A stretch of DNA of 64,000 nucleotides from Salinibacter sp. 10B. GTDB lineage: Bacteria > Bacteroidota > Rhodothermia > Rhodothermales > Salinibacteraceae. Made by a program: the position numbers and the translations under genes. Below the pieces are notes generated by a model that worked only from the letters and a program-made list of their open reading frames with translations, had not been told where the DNA came from and did no database searches. Of the stretch, positions 62,391 to 64,000 are shown in pieces (the stretch's first letter is position 1; the number at the start of each line of letters is the position of its first letter). The stretch covers positions 2,035,909-2,099,908 of the forward strand of contig NZ_MQWC01000004.1 of assembly GCF_002954405.1 (NCBI RefSeq), written 5' to 3'.

Positions 62391-63854
62391 ATGGCCGACG
62401 ATCCCCCCCTCCGTGTGCTGTTAATTGAGGACAATCCCGGAGACGCCCGTCTCCTTAAAGAGTACCTACACCAAAGCGAGCAAGCGATGGAGATCCACTG
62501 GGAACGGCAACTCGAAGCCGGAGTGGAGGCGCTTGCGTCCGCTCCCCACGACGTGACGGTTGTCGATCTGGGACTCCCGGACAGCAGTGGCCCAGAGACG
62601 GTGCGACGATGCACAGCGGCCGCAGGGTCGGTGCCGGTTGTCGTCCTCACCGGACACCAAGAGTTGGAGATTGCCATGTCTGCTCTGGAGGCAGGGGCCG
62701 TCGAGTACCTGCAAAAAGACGAGCTCACCTCAAGCCTAGCCGCCCGCACCCTGCGATGGGCCGCCGAGCGGGCCCGGATGCAAAAGGAGCTCCGTCTCCT
62801 GTCAAAAGCCGTCGACCAATCGACCGAGGCCATTCTCATTACCGAGGCGACTCCCGTTCAGCATCCCGGGCCCAGCATCGTGTACGTCAACGAGGCCTTC
62901 GAGGCCCTAACCGGCTACCGAGAAGAAGACGTTCTCGACCAGACGCTTCGACTCCTCGAAGGTCCCGAAACCGATCCGAAGGTGATGGACTCTCTTCTGC
63001 AGGCCATGGAACGTGATGAGCCCTGGCATGGGGAAGCCGTTCACTATCGCAAAGACGACACCCCTTACATTGTCCAGTGGAACATGGCCCCCGTCGCCAG
63101 TGCAGACGGCGAGACCGAGTTCTGGATCTCAGTCCAACGAGACGTCACGCCCGTTCGTCGCATGTGGGAGCGCCTGCTCGACGTGCAGGAAGAGGAGCGC
63201 CGTCGCATCGATCAGGAGATTCACGACGAGATGGGTGGGCTTCTAACCTCCATCCAGATGAAGGCCCAAATGGCCCGGTTTCAGGCCGAGAAGCACGGCC
63301 TTTCGCTCGATGTGCTCGATGAGATGAGTGAACTCCTGAACGATCTCTCAATCGCAGCCCGAACCATCGCCCGGCAGCTTCATCCCCGAGTGCTCGACAC
63401 ATACGGTCTCTCGGAGGCCGTTTCGAACCTCGTGGGGACGATGGAGGAGCAGCACGACCTCACGATTGAGATGCACAATGCGGTCACAACAGAAGGCGAT
63501 TATTCCTCCCTGGTCGAGCGCACAGCCTACCGGGTCATCCAGGAGGCATTATTAAACGTCGTTCGTCATGCCCAAGTGAATACCGCCGACGTCCGCCTGT
63601 ATGAGACCGATCGACAGCTTCACATCCAGGTGGTGGACGATGGCGTCGGCTTCGACTCCACGGAGAAAGAGGAAGAGGAAAACTATGGACTCAAGGGCAT
63701 TACCGAGCGGGTCGAGCGACTAAATGGGACGGTGGAAATTAATACTGCGGTGAACAACGGCACGACGATCACAGCGACGATTCCTCTCACGACCTCACCC
63801 TTCCCCTCACAGTTTGTAGCCAACAAAGAAAACGAACGCGTACACGACGAATAG
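62391..63854 (+). CDS. Hybrid sensor kinase: REC-PAS-HisKA_3 (487 aa)
   Basis: A cytoplasmic histidine kinase with an N-terminal receiver. REC (residues 1-120): LLIEDNPGDARLLKEYL and VTVVDLGLPDSSGP with the Asp, VVVLTGHQ. PAS (about 140-260): LSKAVDQSTEAILITEA, GPSIVYVNEAFEALTGYREEDVL, and a PAC-like SVQRDVTPVRR. Then a NarL-type HisKA_3 dimerisation region EEERRRIDQEIHDEMGGLLTSIQ with the His, and HATPase RVIQEALLNVVRHAQ, DDGVGFDS, YGLKGITERVERLNG. HisKA_3 kinases usually phosphorylate LuxR-type regulators, none of which is adjacent. The gene begins 41 bp after the response regulator and probably shares its transcript. Confidence 0.92.
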   Translation: MADDPPLRVLLIEDNPGDARLLKEYLHQSEQAMEIHWERQLEAGVEALASAPHDVTVVDLGLPDSSGPETVRRCTAAAGSVPVVVLTGHQELEIAMSALEAGAVEYLQKDELTSSLAARTLRWAAERARMQKELRLLSKAVDQSTEAILITEATPVQHPGPSIVYVNEAFEALTGYREEDVLDQTLRLLEGPETDPKVMDSLLQAMERDEPWHGEAVHYRKDDTPYIVQWNMAPVASADGETEFWISVQRDVTPVRRMWERLLDVQEEERRRIDQEIHDEMGGLLTSIQMKAQMARFQAEKHGLSLDVLDEMSELLNDLSIAARTIARQLHPRVLDTYGLSEAVSNLVGTMEEQHDLTIEMHNAVTTEGDYSSLVERTAYRVIQEALLNVVRHAQVNTADVRLYETDRQLHIQVVDDGVGFDSTEKEEEENYGLKGITERVERLNGTVEINTAVNNGTTITATIPLTTSPFPSQFVANKENERVHDE

Positions 63855-64000
63855 AGCCGCCCGCGTCCTCGGCCGATGGCCCGCCTGCGCTCCGTCCGAT
63901 CGGATTCGAACAGGGCCTGCCGCTCCGACCAGGCACGCGCGGTCCCGTCCTCCGCTTTCCCTCTCGCCGCCCTCCCAAACGGGGGAACCCCCATAGACAG
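63855..64000. other. End of window, no gene recognised
   Basis: 146 bp with a high GC content. A minus-strand frame at 63683-63994 overlaps the kinase gene and is rich in Arg; it looks like a shadow. Nothing else supported. Confidence 0.35.

Noticed and set aside
63683-63994. Minus-strand frame at the window end
   Set aside because: Overlaps the end of the hybrid kinase gene and is Arg-rich; it looks like a shadow, although a gene beyond the window cannot be excluded.

Overview
The window is a 64 kb stretch of a GC-rich bacterial chromosome, most likely from a halophilic member of the Rhodothermota (Salinibacter-type lineage). This rests on several observations: strongly acidic predicted proteins; a SusC/SusD-type outer-membrane pair and many lipoproteins; a subtilase with a C-terminal PNPF-type secretion/sorting domain of the type IX kind; a very long SecA (1158 aa); and start codons that mostly lack Shine-Dalgarno sequences and sit behind C-rich, G-poor leaders. 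The taxonomic placement is inference; no rRNA gene is present. I saw no insertion sequence, prophage, integrase or CRISPR array, so this looks like core chromosome.

Layout. 0-5.3 kb: a small acidic protein, a class II (B12-dependent) ribonucleotide reductase, and a tandem pair of paralogous unknown proteins on the minus strand. 5.8-14.2 kb: a sulfatase lipoprotein, a large secreted subtilase, and purL. 14.7-25.6 kb: a SusC/SusD pair with its own terminator, a secreted M14 carboxypeptidase-like protein, a prolyl-oligopeptidase fused to a formylglycine-generating-enzyme-like domain, and a CHY zinc-finger protein; together these look like a peptide capture and degradation locus. 25.7-28.2 kb: tRNA-Glu(CTC) with a strong terminator, then tig-clpP. 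28.6-33.7 kb: an ABC-2 exporter pair and a transmembrane Ser/Thr kinase with a TolB-like region and TPRs. 34.2-38.5 kb: cysteine synthase, a secreted unknown, a BON-LysM lipoprotein, and trxA-trxB. 38.9-49.1 kb: recN, secA, ilvE, a family 2 glycosyltransferase, a GNAT acetyltransferase and a magnesium-chelatase/MoxR-type ATPase. 49.4-57.1 kb: a small outer-membrane protein, a TonB-dependent receptor under a clear TPP riboswitch (hence probably thiamin uptake), a DUF429 protein, a metzincin-like lipoprotein, an RlaP-like nucleotidyltransferase and a CapA-like protein. 57.3-64 kb: glutamate dehydrogenase, a MATE exporter, and a signalling cluster made of a frameshifted PAS histidine kinase, an Rcp1-like response regulator and a REC-PAS-HisKA_3 hybrid kinase.

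Most notable items. (1) Tandem divergent paralogs of an unrecognised family at 4.0-5.2 kb. (2) A histidine kinase whose C-terminal catalytic boxes lie in the -1 frame after an A6 run, with the shifted frame ending in an ATGA overlap with the next gene. (3) The TPP riboswitch in front of a TonB receptor. (4) An S9 peptidase fused to an FGE-like domain that has no cysteine. (5) Long imperfect hairpins built from related CCATTC/CCACTC-type sequence in the trxA-trxB and secA-recN intercistronic gaps, and G-depleted leaders before many genes. No whole new multi-gene system is evident; the tandem unknown pair is the best candidate for unexplored biology.
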